DNA of 64,000 nucleotides, taken from contig CP154955.1 in assembly GCA_039621445.1 (NCBI GenBank), positions 16,042,139 to 16,106,138 of the forward strand, read 5' to 3'. Numbering within the stretch: position 1 is the first letter of the stretch; every line of letters begins with the position of its first letter. Source of the DNA: Euglena gracilis. Its lineage: Eukaryota; Euglenida; Euglenophyceae; Euglenales. Under the pieces are notes generated by a model. It did not search any database. It was given only the letters and a program-made list of their open reading frames with translations, and had not been told where the DNA came from. Shown piece after piece: positions 20,497 to 29,600 of this stretch. A program made the translations under genes and the position numbers.

Positions 20497-20905
20497 AGAA
20501 TGGGGGGGACAACCCAGAATACCATGTCAATATTCTTGGGGCAGCCAATGACCTGTCACTCCTGGTGCACAAACGGTGCACTCAGTGGGACGATGCCCTC
20601 ACGGGGGAGGGAACAACCCAGAATGCTATCTCCGTATTCCTGGGGCAGCCGGTGCACAATGGTGCACTCTTGGTGCACAACAGTGCACTCAGTGGGACGA
20701 TGGCCACGGCGGGGGGAAACCCAGAATGACATCTCTATATTTCTGGGGCAGCCGCTGATCTGTGCGGTGCACGATGGTGCACTCCTGGTGCACAACGGTG
20801 CACTCCCTGGGACGATGGCCACACGTGGGGACAACCCAGAATGCCATGTCCATATTCCTGGGACAACCGCTAATCTGTGCGGTGCACGATGTTCACTCCT
20901 AATGC
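20497..20905. repeat. Four tandem units of about 105 bp with GTGCAC cores
   Basis: Each unit carries ACCCAGAATGCCAT-like, ATTCCTGGGGCAGCC-like, GGTGCACAACGGTGCACTC-like and GGGACGATGGCC-like segments. They join the satellite to the 3' side of the Helitron gene and share its GTGCAC palindrome, but the rest of the unit is different. Confidence 0.85.
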
Positions 20906-21002
20906 GGGTGATGGCCATGGACGAAAACAGTGCAGCCCCAACGCTCGTTTGACGAGATCCGTCTGTGGCACATCCGCACTCTGAATAACCAGCTGACTTG
21001 TG

Positions 21003-24000
21003 TCACTCAGTTGTTTTTCTCCTCTTGCTTTGCCGAGCAATCAGTTCTTCCGGAGGAGGTTGTCTAAGGACATCGTAGTGTGGTGGATTTTGTTGATAAA
21101 TCACCGAAAGGATTGGCCCTGCATTCCCATATTGTGTGCACAGTCGCCAATGTTCACCTGCCTCCAAAAATACGTTAATTCTAATGCCGAGCATGTGACA
21201 TATCAGGACTATCTCGGGCTCTTCGGCCCAATGGTTGTGGTTTAAGAGGGACGTGAGATACTGCTCACGCTGGTGACCAATCCCCATTAGAACATCCCCA
21301 ACAGGAATGTCAAATCCTGGCACTGTGGAATTCCATTGGGCCCCAATGTAACTAGCAAGTCTTTGGCGTAATTGTATTGCATCCCTGGGCTCATTTGAAC
21401 CCAGAACGCAATAAAAAAAGCAAGAACCATCCCCTTTTGCTTTCCAAATTTTTGCAGCCGTCTTTGGAATGCAATCTGATACATTCATCAACCCAGAACA
21501 ATCCATGGAAGCATCCATTTGCTCCTTGGTACTTTGATCTCGTAGCATGTTTTGAACACTTAGTTCCCCAACAGTGCTCGCGTCAGCATGATCGGATTCC
21601 GTCACTCGAGCATCTATATTGGCGGGATTGTTTGAACTTTTGCAATGTCGTTCATGCAATTTCCGATGTGCATCCTTCTTCCATGTGCGCCCACATCCCA
21701 TGCGGCACGCATATAATGCAGAATGCTGTGTTATTGTTGCACAACTTTTCTCGTGATCGTTCCGTGCAGTGTTTGAAGGGTACCTTTGTCCGCATCCTTT
21801 TCTACACTGAAATTTCAAAACATTTTCTCCACCAGGCTTCAAAACTTTGTCTGCTCCCTTCCCATCATATGATATCCCCACCTGCAAATACAAGTTTTGC
21901 AAATGCTTGAAAGTGAGTGGCATGGACTTGTGTTGGCACATATAATTCACCAGCTGCGCACGGGGAAGTAAGGAACGTAATCTTCGCACAATACTATAAA
22001 GGTCATCATTACTCCTGAGTTGAATGAGGCGTATGTCCTCTGTGCGTCTGACCCGACTGATACCAACATAGAACGCATTATATGACAGAGTGGGAGTGAT
22101 CGGATGGTCAACACACAAAATAATTTTGTCCAATGTCCGACATTTGACACCATGAAAAGTTGTTGCAAACAACAAATTAAAAGGATGTGCCATCACTGTC
22201 ACAATGCCCCTGTTTTTGGACGAAAGATGTATGTAACGAGCGATGTTAATCTCCCGTGGGATGGAAAACAAAGGAATAATTCTTCCACCCTCCTCTGTGG
22301 TGCCGAGAGCAGCATTGTCGGCGATATCCCCTTGAACAATAACATTTATCACCCAAGGGGGGTATTCCAACGTTACAATTTCCCCAGGGCGTGCACGGGA
22401 AATCCTTTCCAACGTCTCCATTGGCTCACTTTCATTGAGCACAATGGAATGGACGGAAGCCCTTGTTCCATTTGACAACCCACGCTCCGGGCGTATGTTG
22501 TATGTCAAAGTGATAGGGCATCCTTGCACGACATGTGCCCACAAGTCCTTCACTTTGGCATACATAACATTTTGAACATCCTCACCAATGCACGCGGCAA
22601 ACTCATTTTTCAATGGCAACTTCCATTTTATTATGGGTTTTCTCGTGCTTTCGGCGAATAAACGAACCATGACTTCATTCACCATATGTACACATTTTCG
22701 GTCTGTGGATACAATGAGTGCATTTGACCACGACCTGTCCCTATGGAAATCGGAGGGTGTTATCATTCTCAACGACGACAAAAATTTGTCTCGTGCGAGT
22801 AGCCCTGGAAGAGAAAAGTTTCGGTAAGCTGCCACTGCAGCCATGTGCTCGGGATCCTGAGCCCTATGTTGGGTATTGAGGCTGATCACTTTGAAGGATT
22901 GAAACAATGCATATCCTTCTAATGCATCTATCATTGCTGCAGATTGCGTTTTAGGTTTGATATATAGGTCTCCCCCACCAACCGGGGGGATTTGAACGAA
23001 GTCACCCATCAGAACGACACACATTCCCCCAAAGGGTTCACCGTTGTTGTCGCACACTCTGCGCATGCGCTTGTCAATGTCCCGCAACATTTTGCAAGTC
23101 AACATGGACATTTCATCGATGAGAAGCACTTTGCAACCTAAAAATTGGGATCGCAAACGATACAATTTTTCCCTTCCTCCATCCTGGACAGTGTCGTTGA
23201 CACCATCCTCTCCATATACACTCAACCCCACCCCATGGTGGCACGTCGACCCACGATGCAGATTGCATGCAGCAACCCCGGAAGGAGCCATAAAACGCAA
23301 AATGTTTGTCCCAAATGTTGTGGAAAGTCGGTTATGCAATTCCCTTGCCATTGTGCTTTTTCCTGTTCCGGGTCCCGCATGTACGACGACACGAGGTGGG
23401 GTCGGTTTGCATGATGGATCCGCGATCGAAACGAATTGTACATACTCCGAAATCAGTTTTACAAAATTTTCTTGTTCCTCAGTTAAAACCACGCTGCTCT
23501 GCACGCACAGTCGTACCGTGGCTGGGTTTTTTCCCACCCCAGAGCTGACTTCTAGGGGTTGAAAGTCATCGCTTTTCAACGCTGTGTATGTCTTATTCAA
23601 TGTCTCCGATAAAGCAGCCTTGACATCAAATGGGTTTGCACCATTAATGTGCATTGCAAAGCACTCGTTGACATTTGGAGACATTGTCTGCTGCCCGTGT
23701 TCCTCCACCTGCCCGGAGAAAATTTTCAATAGTACATTCACCAAATGTGGTTCCGCCTGCTCGCATTCTTTGAAACCATCGTTGCTGTACTTCTGCATGG
23801 CCTCATGAAGATTGTGAAGGGTGTCGTGAAAATGCTGAATTTTCACGGAATGCCTGATTTCTTGCATTGCACTTCTTTCTGCCAAAGCATTGAACCCTAT
23901 GTCGAGTGGGTGTGGCATGCCCCATTTCTTTTGGTTTCTATTTCTGATAATGGCTGAAAGAACGGAACTTTTTTGTGCAACGGACGTTAGGCTTTTCAAC

Positions 24001-27000
24001 CTTTGAACATAGGCAAAGCGCGCACGATCTAAATATGGTGCATCTTTTTTGCCTGCACACTCCTCCCATTGGCAAAAATCATCCCATGCTATTTTGGGTG
24101 GATTTTCAAAACTCCACGGAACTATGAAAGTCATCACGTATTGTGCCCAAATTTTTTGGACGCACGATGGTCCATCCCCTCCCGGCCACTTGGGCAACTT
24201 TTTCCCCGACAAAACTGGGCATCGGAATTGATTCCCCATTTTTTGTACCCATGTTCCAGCCAACAAATGCATATCATGCAAATGAAACGTTGTTCCTTTT
24301 GGCCACCCTTCGGGTGGTTCACCATCGACGCTAACATCATTGGCAACACTTTGCAACGAAAAATGGGCAGCGTACTCCAGCGCACTTATGCTTTCCAATT
24401 CACCTCCCCGTAAAACATAATTGTATGCTGCAGGAATACCCACGATGATTAATTTTCCTTCATGCACAAGAGAAACCAGTTCTGTTGCACCTCCCTCTTC
24501 CACAAAAGGGTCATCCAAATTGTCCATCCGACGCGAATGCAATAGGGTGGTAGTTGCATCCAACGTTCTCTTGTCCTTCCCATTTCCCTTTTGTCCAGCC
24601 AAATGCGGTTGTCCAACTTTTTGTTGTAAACGTTCATTTGCTAGATCGTCGTTGGACTCTCCGTCGCCATGTTCGATCTCCGATTCCTCCCGTTCACTCT
24701 CATCCTCATCATCGTCATTACCATTCTTGAATTCCTCATCAAAATCATCCTCGTCATCACTTTGGGCATCTCCATCAACATCACATGGCAATCCCCCCTC
24801 TCCGCCTAAGTCTGCAGTGAAACTGACCGCGTCCTTTTCCTTTGAACTCGTTTTTGAACACGAGATCTCGTCTTCTTTTGACTTTCTGTCCCCTAAATCT
24901 GCCATAGCAGGGAAAAGAGCGGGCAAACTAAAGATGTAATGCCAAGGATTCACAATGACAAATTTATGGGATGCATGCCACGATGGATAACCTAGTACTG
25001 CTGTGGCTGCCATTTGCGCTCCCACCTCAACCTTCCGATCCATGGCATTAACAACGCGTTTCAAAAGAACTGCATAATCTTCCTTCTCTTGCATTTTGTG
25101 TCCGAGCCGTTCCTCAACTTCACCCAGGACATGACGCAAGACTGATAAAACCCCACCCAATTTCACAGGGTTTTTTGTGCAATATCCCACGACATAGTTT
25201 GCCAATGCAAGCACCCCCACCTCCCCTCCGAGAATTTGCGCGTTTGAGTTGCAGGCAAGGACAAAAGATACAACTTTGCTGCAATCGACGACGCGACCAT
25301 CACATTTGTGTGGTCGCTTCGTTTCCCATACCACTAAGTGGCTATCAACTGTGGGATCCTGTGCAATATTTGCCATGTGTTCCAATGGAATCTCCTGTAA
25401 ATCATGTCCACCTGTTTCCATTTTACGCGCAACAAAAAGGTGGGGCCGTGTTTCGGCCAAGTGAGACCCACACGCACGCGGCATGCCAAAACGGCAGCCA
25501 AACCGTCCGGCAGGTGGTTTGCCGCAGCTCGGTATGAAACAGCGGTGTATTTGCAGGGCCCCCATGACTTCCTCCGCAAATTCCATGATGGACGTATATG
25601 CTTGTTCAACATTTTCAGGCAATGGGGGTCTTCGTTCCTTTCCTTCCAACATTCTGGGTGCTGGACAATGCTCCCTTTGCCTTTCCTCCCATTTTTCATG
25701 CACATCATTGGAGAGACTAGTGCAAACTTGGGAGTCTAGAGCCCTTGCTGCAACCTTTATTGCTTCTTCATCGTGAACAATCACATCCAGCATGTGCGGT
25801 GGAATTCCCCCCCAAAATACCCCGTGCCCATGCAATGAACCTCGGGATTGAGCCTCGGTGCAAATGACTGCCGCCGTTGGTGTCCCATGCATGCCAACTG
25901 TTCTGGAACACATTGGTTCGTGTTTTCGGGTAGTTTGTGCATCTGGCACCCCTAATAACACTTTCATGAAGGCAAGCACTTGCCTCTCAAATATCCGAGC
26001 GGCAGCCACGGGGTTGTTTGATATTGCGGAAAATTTTGCCGACGTTTCCGGCATTTCGAGTGAAAGTTTTGCCTTTCCCAAACATAAGGCGAGTGTCAAT
26101 ACATTATCCACCTCATTTGGTGCAAATGTGAAGAAAACAGATGGCATCCCGAACCACGCAAGCATTGCCTGCATTTTGCCCAGAGTGGCATATCTTTCTG
26201 AAGACCCAAATGGCACAATACTGTGACAAGTGCGGATGATGGGCAAAAACTCCATCAGCAATTTTGTAGCCAACGAACCCGTTGGGTTCTTGATTGCGTC
26301 TTCCAAGCGTTCTTTAAAATCAACGCTATTCACCGCATTTTCAAAACGAGTCAAAAATGAAGGGGTCGCTTTGAGGCGACGACTTATGCTCCGGAGAGCC
26401 ATGTGTCTTAACTTTTGGTTGAACACGAGAAGCACGAAATCCCGGCTCTCGGCAAACCTGTGGTCGTGTTGATACAAAAGATGGCGCACAGCCTCGGTAT
26501 TCAACCCACTGTTTCTTTCAATCCCTTGATATGTCATGAACAAAGTTGGAAATGATCCCATTAGCAGATGGGCATTACGTGTGAACTCATTGATAGGGGT
26601 TTCATCCCTATGAACAAACGTCGTCGCACGATTTTTGCAAATGTCCTGAATGGATTGGGCCAACACTGGGAGGTCATTATTTGCACATCCCACGATGGTG
26701 CCATCCGCAACCAAAACCGCATCGTCGATGCCATTTGTTTCTGTTTCATTGGAAGGGTTTGCAATATCCGCAGTCATGCGGGCATCACAGGGTGTTGCCT
26801 CACTTTCTTGCACAATTTCAACCCTTTCAAAAATAGTGGAAGAGAAATCATGCACCTCAGAGGGTTCCTGTTGCAAAATTTCAATGGTTGCGTACAATGG
26901 ATTAATGTGCTTCAGCACGACAAGCCATTGCATCAACTTATCCCAATTGACAGTGAAAATTCGTTCGATTTTGGCCCTGCAGCGTTCAGTTGCCATGACT

Positions 27001-28994
27001 TGATCCCATTGGGGCTTTGCCCCCAGAAATAAAACTTTGGTTTCTTTCAACCGAGCCACATTTGGAAGGGCCAAAATGGTTTGTTCCAACCCTTCATGGG
27101 GAAAAGAGATCGTGTGTCCCTTGATGCCCCACCCCACGCCATGACCACCCCCTATGGCCACGAGTTTCACTATTGTGATGCAGGTCCTGACAGGGGCAAT
27201 GAGGCGTTCCTCTAGCGCTGTCAATTCAGGCAACCCAGACCTATTGCCAAAATGTTTTCCACTGGCAACAGATCGTGGTGGTCGAATTGGGCTTGGCCCA
27301 ATTAGTGATTTTTGGCAGTGTTTGCAAACATACACATCTCCAGCTTCAGAAATACCGTGCAACCAATACAAATTCACGCCATGTTGTACAATGCACAGAT
27401 GGCAATGGAACTGGGGGGGGATTTTGGCCAACCACTCTTGTTCGACTTCATTCAATTGTAGCACGTGCAAAGAATGAAGTGAAACAGGTTTCACTTGAAT
27501 GAAGTCTTCAACACCACACACTTGGCAAATGTTTATGTTGTCAAGCACACCAACATTTTCTTGCCATTCTTTCACCATGGAAACAACCCTTTCCGGCGTT
27601 AATTCTTCATTCTCCAATTGTTGCAAAACTTCCTCCCTCTGGGTACTGGGAAATAGATACGGACTTGCCGGCCACATAGCCCACCCAGTTGAATCCCACC
27701 ATCCCCGTATGACCGCCGCTAATGATTTCCATCCACCCAACGATCGAAATTCCGATTCGTTAGGGGGCTCGGCACTCAGCAATTGGGCCAATTGTTCATC
27801 ACTCAATTTTAATTGTGGACAAGTCATCCGCGATGAAGCATGTAACTGTTCCCACGCAAAGCTTCTCTGACCTCCGAATGCTGCTCCCTCCACCCCACTG
27901 CACCCCCCCTCCACGCCACGTGCACCATGTTCAGCGCCTCCCGCGGCACCTTCGGCGGCATGCACCATACCCTCCACGCCACTGCACCCGCCCTCCACAC
28001 CACGTGCAGCACTTTGTGCACCATGTTTTGCGCCTTGCATTCCTCCCGCGGCACCTGCAACGGCGTGTACCATACCCTCCACCCCATAGATGCCTGTGTC
28101 CATGCTCTCCTCATAGAATAAGCGCCTTCGGGACAAACTCCGAGTTGGTGCCTTCACACAACCTAGAATGTGGCGCTGCATGTGTTGCCCTCTCGAAAAA
28201 TCTTCCTTGCAATAAGGGCACACGCGCGACGGGGTCCTTGGGACAAAAGAGTTACACCTTCCAAAATGGCGTTTAAAATTATTTCGATCACCAAAATGCT
28301 CATTGCATTTGCTGCAGGTGAACAATTTAGGACTGTGAACATTGGAAGTGTCTACGGAATGCTGGTCACGCATGTGCCTCAGCAAATGCTGATTCGATGA
28401 AAACGTTTTTTCACACTGTGGACATTGTGGCCTATCACTTTCAATGGCTTGAACATTACATCCCTCACGAGGCGTGTCCTGGGCCGGCATAGAATCACCG
28501 TCCCTTTCGGTGCTACCCGCGTGCACATTTCGAATATGCCGTAACAAATTTGGGTGTGTTGAAAATGTTTTCTTGCAGTACTTGCATTCCTCCCCCCTAC
28601 AAGTACTTTCTTGCATTAAATTAGAACCACCAAGGCCGGATGCAATACCTTCTTGCCATGAACTGTCACATTTTTGCACACCACTATTCACACTTCGAAC
28701 AAATTCCGTACGTGATTTGTTGGTTGCATCCCAAGAGCCAAAAGAACTTTCGTTTCGCATGGCACGTTCCATTTCAATATCTCCCCAACATTCAAAAGCG
28801 TCAGGCAGAGATATGTCTTTTGCCAACGTTGAGGGGTTGGAAAAAGGCGCATTTTCCATTCGTTGCTTTAACACTTTCATCAATGCAAACAAAAAACACC
28901 CCGAAGCAATGAAAACAATGACAACATGCCGCAAAGTTGGCGATGAAATCAACTTTCCTTCTTCAGGAGTCATTGAATGCATTAAAAAAACCAA
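21003..28994 (-). CDS. Helitron-type transposase: zinc fingers, HUH Rep, PIF1-like helicase, OTU protease (2,663 aa)
   Basis: A single intronless frame. In order: a hydrophobic stretch (residues 23-42); four C2H2/C2HC zinc fingers (136-158, 191-212, 227-250, 259-279); a low-complexity Gly/Ala/Val repeat (300-375); a cysteine-rich DUF6570-like region (490-700); and a Helitron-like N domain (about 840-1065). The HUH motif HGH is at 1055-1057 and the paired tyrosines YVVGY at 1267-1271. An acidic linker follows (1410-1450). The PIF1-type helicase has Walker A GPGTGKST 1874-1881, Walker B IDEMSM 1959-1964, QHR 2042-2044, ATTFHGVKCRTL and YVGISRVR near 2276-2316. Two more zinc knuckles lie at 2397-2451. 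Last is an OTU cysteine protease with GDGSC (D2522, C2525) and H2639. Members nick and unwind DNA for rolling-circle transposition. All signature residues are present, so it may be active. The start could instead be Met46, which would drop the hydrophobic stretch. Base use is more AT-rich than the host exons. Confidence 0.95.
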   Translation of the reverse strand: MVFLMHSMTPEEGKLISSPTLRHVVIVFIASGCFLFALMKVLKQRMENAPFSNPSTLAKDISLPDAFECWGDIEMERAMRNESSFGSWDATNKSRTEFVRSVNSGVQKCDSSWQEGIASGLGGSNLMQESTCRGEECKYCKKTFSTHPNLLRHIRNVHAGSTERDGDSMPAQDTPREGCNVQAIESDRPQCPQCEKTFSSNQHLLRHMRDQHSVDTSNVHSPKLFTCSKCNEHFGDRNNFKRHFGRCNSFVPRTPSRVCPYCKEDFSRGQHMQRHILGCVKAPTRSLSRRRLFYEESMDTGIYGVEGMVHAVAGAAGGMQGAKHGAQSAARGVEGGCSGVEGMVHAAEGAAGGAEHGARGVEGGCSGVEGAAFGGQRSFAWEQLHASSRMTCPQLKLSDEQLAQLLSAEPPNESEFRSLGGWKSLAAVIRGWWDSTGWAMWPASPYLFPSTQREEVLQQLENEELTPERVVSMVKEWQENVGVLDNINICQVCGVEDFIQVKPVSLHSLHVLQLNEVEQEWLAKIPPQFHCHLCIVQHGVNLYWLHGISEAGDVYVCKHCQKSLIGPSPIRPPRSVASGKHFGNRSGLPELTALEERLIAPVRTCITIVKLVAIGGGHGVGWGIKGHTISFPHEGLEQTILALPNVARLKETKVLFLGAKPQWDQVMATERCRAKIERIFTVNWDKLMQWLVVLKHINPLYATIEILQQEPSEVHDFSSTIFERVEIVQESEATPCDARMTADIANPSNETETNGIDDAVLVADGTIVGCANNDLPVLAQSIQDICKNRATTFVHRDETPINEFTRNAHLLMGSFPTLFMTYQGIERNSGLNTEAVRHLLYQHDHRFAESRDFVLLVFNQKLRHMALRSISRRLKATPSFLTRFENAVNSVDFKERLEDAIKNPTGSLATKLLMEFLPIIRTCHSIVPFGSSERYATLGKMQAMLAWFGMPSVFFTFAPNEVDNVLTLALCLGKAKLSLEMPETSAKFSAISNNPVAAARIFERQVLAFMKVLLGVPDAQTTRKHEPMCSRTVGMHGTPTAAVICTEAQSRGSLHGHGVFWGGIPPHMLDVIVHDEEAIKVAARALDSQVCTSLSNDVHEKWEERQREHCPAPRMLEGKERRPPLPENVEQAYTSIMEFAEEVMGALQIHRCFIPSCGKPPAGRFGCRFGMPRACGSHLAETRPHLFVARKMETGGHDLQEIPLEHMANIAQDPTVDSHLVVWETKRPHKCDGRVVDCSKVVSFVLACNSNAQILGGEVGVLALANYVVGYCTKNPVKLGGVLSVLRHVLGEVEERLGHKMQEKEDYAVLLKRVVNAMDRKVEVGAQMAATAVLGYPSWHASHKFVIVNPWHYIFSLPALFPAMADLGDRKSKEDEISCSKTSSKEKDAVSFTADLGGEGGLPCDVDGDAQSDDEDDFDEEFKNGNDDDEDESEREESEIEHGDGESNDDLANERLQQKVGQPHLAGQKGNGKDKRTLDATTTLLHSRRMDNLDDPFVEEGGATELVSLVHEGKLIIVGIPAAYNYVLRGGELESISALEYAAHFSLQSVANDVSVDGEPPEGWPKGTTFHLHDMHLLAGTWVQKMGNQFRCPVLSGKKLPKWPGGDGPSCVQKIWAQYVMTFIVPWSFENPPKIAWDDFCQWEECAGKKDAPYLDRARFAYVQRLKSLTSVAQKSSVLSAIIRNRNQKKWGMPHPLDIGFNALAERSAMQEIRHSVKIQHFHDTLHNLHEAMQKYSNDGFKECEQAEPHLVNVLLKIFSGQVEEHGQQTMSPNVNECFAMHINGANPFDVKAALSETLNKTYTALKSDDFQPLEVSSGVGKNPATVRLCVQSSVVLTEEQENFVKLISEYVQFVSIADPSCKPTPPRVVVHAGPGTGKSTMARELHNRLSTTFGTNILRFMAPSGVAACNLHRGSTCHHGVGLSVYGEDGVNDTVQDGGREKLYRLRSQFLGCKVLLIDEMSMLTCKMLRDIDKRMRRVCDNNGEPFGGMCVVLMGDFVQIPPVGGGDLYIKPKTQSAAMIDALEGYALFQSFKVISLNTQHRAQDPEHMAAVAAYRNFSLPGLLARDKFLSSLRMITPSDFHRDRSWSNALIVSTDRKCVHMVNEVMVRLFAESTRKPIIKWKLPLKNEFAACIGEDVQNVMYAKVKDLWAHVVQGCPITLTYNIRPERGLSNGTRASVHSIVLNESEPMETLERISRARPGEIVTLEYPPWVINVIVQGDIADNAALGTTEEGGRIIPLFSIPREINIARYIHLSSKNRGIVTVMAHPFNLLFATTFHGVKCRTLDKIILCVDHPITPTLSYNAFYVGISRVRRTEDIRLIQLRSNDDLYSIVRRLRSLLPRAQLVNYMCQHKSMPLTFKHLQNLYLQVGISYDGKGADKVLKPGGENVLKFQCRKGCGQRYPSNTARNDHEKSCATITQHSALYACRMGCGRTWKKDAHRKLHERHCKSSNNPANIDARVTESDHADASTVGELSVQNMLRDQSTKEQMDASMDCSGLMNVSDCIPKTAAKIWKAKGDGSCFFYCVLGSNEPRDAIQLRQRLASYIGAQWNSTVPGFDIPVGDVLMGIGHQREQYLTSLLNHNHWAEEPEIVLICHMLGIRINVFLEAGEHWRLCTQYGNAGPILSVIYQQNPPHYDVLRQPPPEELIARQSKRRKTTE

Positions 28995-29410
28995 AAAAAA
29001 TTGGAAAAACCTGCACAGAGAAGAGAAGAGAGTATTAAACCATTCAATATCTTTTCACGCGTTGCAAACAATCCTCAAAATGATTAACAGAATACACAAG
29101 CCAACATCCTCAATTCAAAATACCGCAACCCACATCCTCAAAAAAAAAAACAACTACACAAATGGTTATAGAGGCCAAAGAAATTCGGATTTTTTTTGCA
29201 CTGTCTGAACCAACCTTGGCCCCTTGGCTAAGGCAGATTGGCATTTGGGGGGGATTTTCGGGCCAGATCTCAGGCCGGACAATGAGTTGGAGCCCAAGCT
29301 TCGTGCAACTGCGCGTCTTCAAGGGCTTCCAAAAATAGACAGCATATTTTTTAAATGATGCACTGTTTTGGTATTTCATTTTTTCCATCCTCTAATTTTA
29401 AACCACCCAA
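28995..29410. other. 5' flank of the Helitron gene
   Basis: AT-rich, with TCTCTGTGCAG (minus strand) 30 bases before the start codon, which would serve as a splice acceptor for an upstream leader exon. I could not identify a Helitron terminus here. Confidence 0.35.
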
Positions 29411-29600
29411 TTGGAAATAACACCCCTTCTAATTGACATTACCCCCCCTATTTGACATATTTGACAGCACCCCCCCTAATTGCAACACCCTTGACATTAC
29501 CCCACTATTTGGCAATACCCCCCCCTAATGGTAACATTACCCTTAATGGACAGTTCCCCCCCCCTAATTGACAACCACCCCCCTAATTGGGAAATGTAGA
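29411..29600. repeat. Degenerate CCCCCCTAATTGACA repeats
   Basis: Roughly ten imperfect units of C-run + TAATTG + ACA/ACATTA, variable in spacing. Confidence 0.7.

Noticed and set aside
23044-23562. Open frames on the plus strand inside the Helitron gene
   Set aside because: Antisense shadows of the transposase frame with no homology or splice structure.
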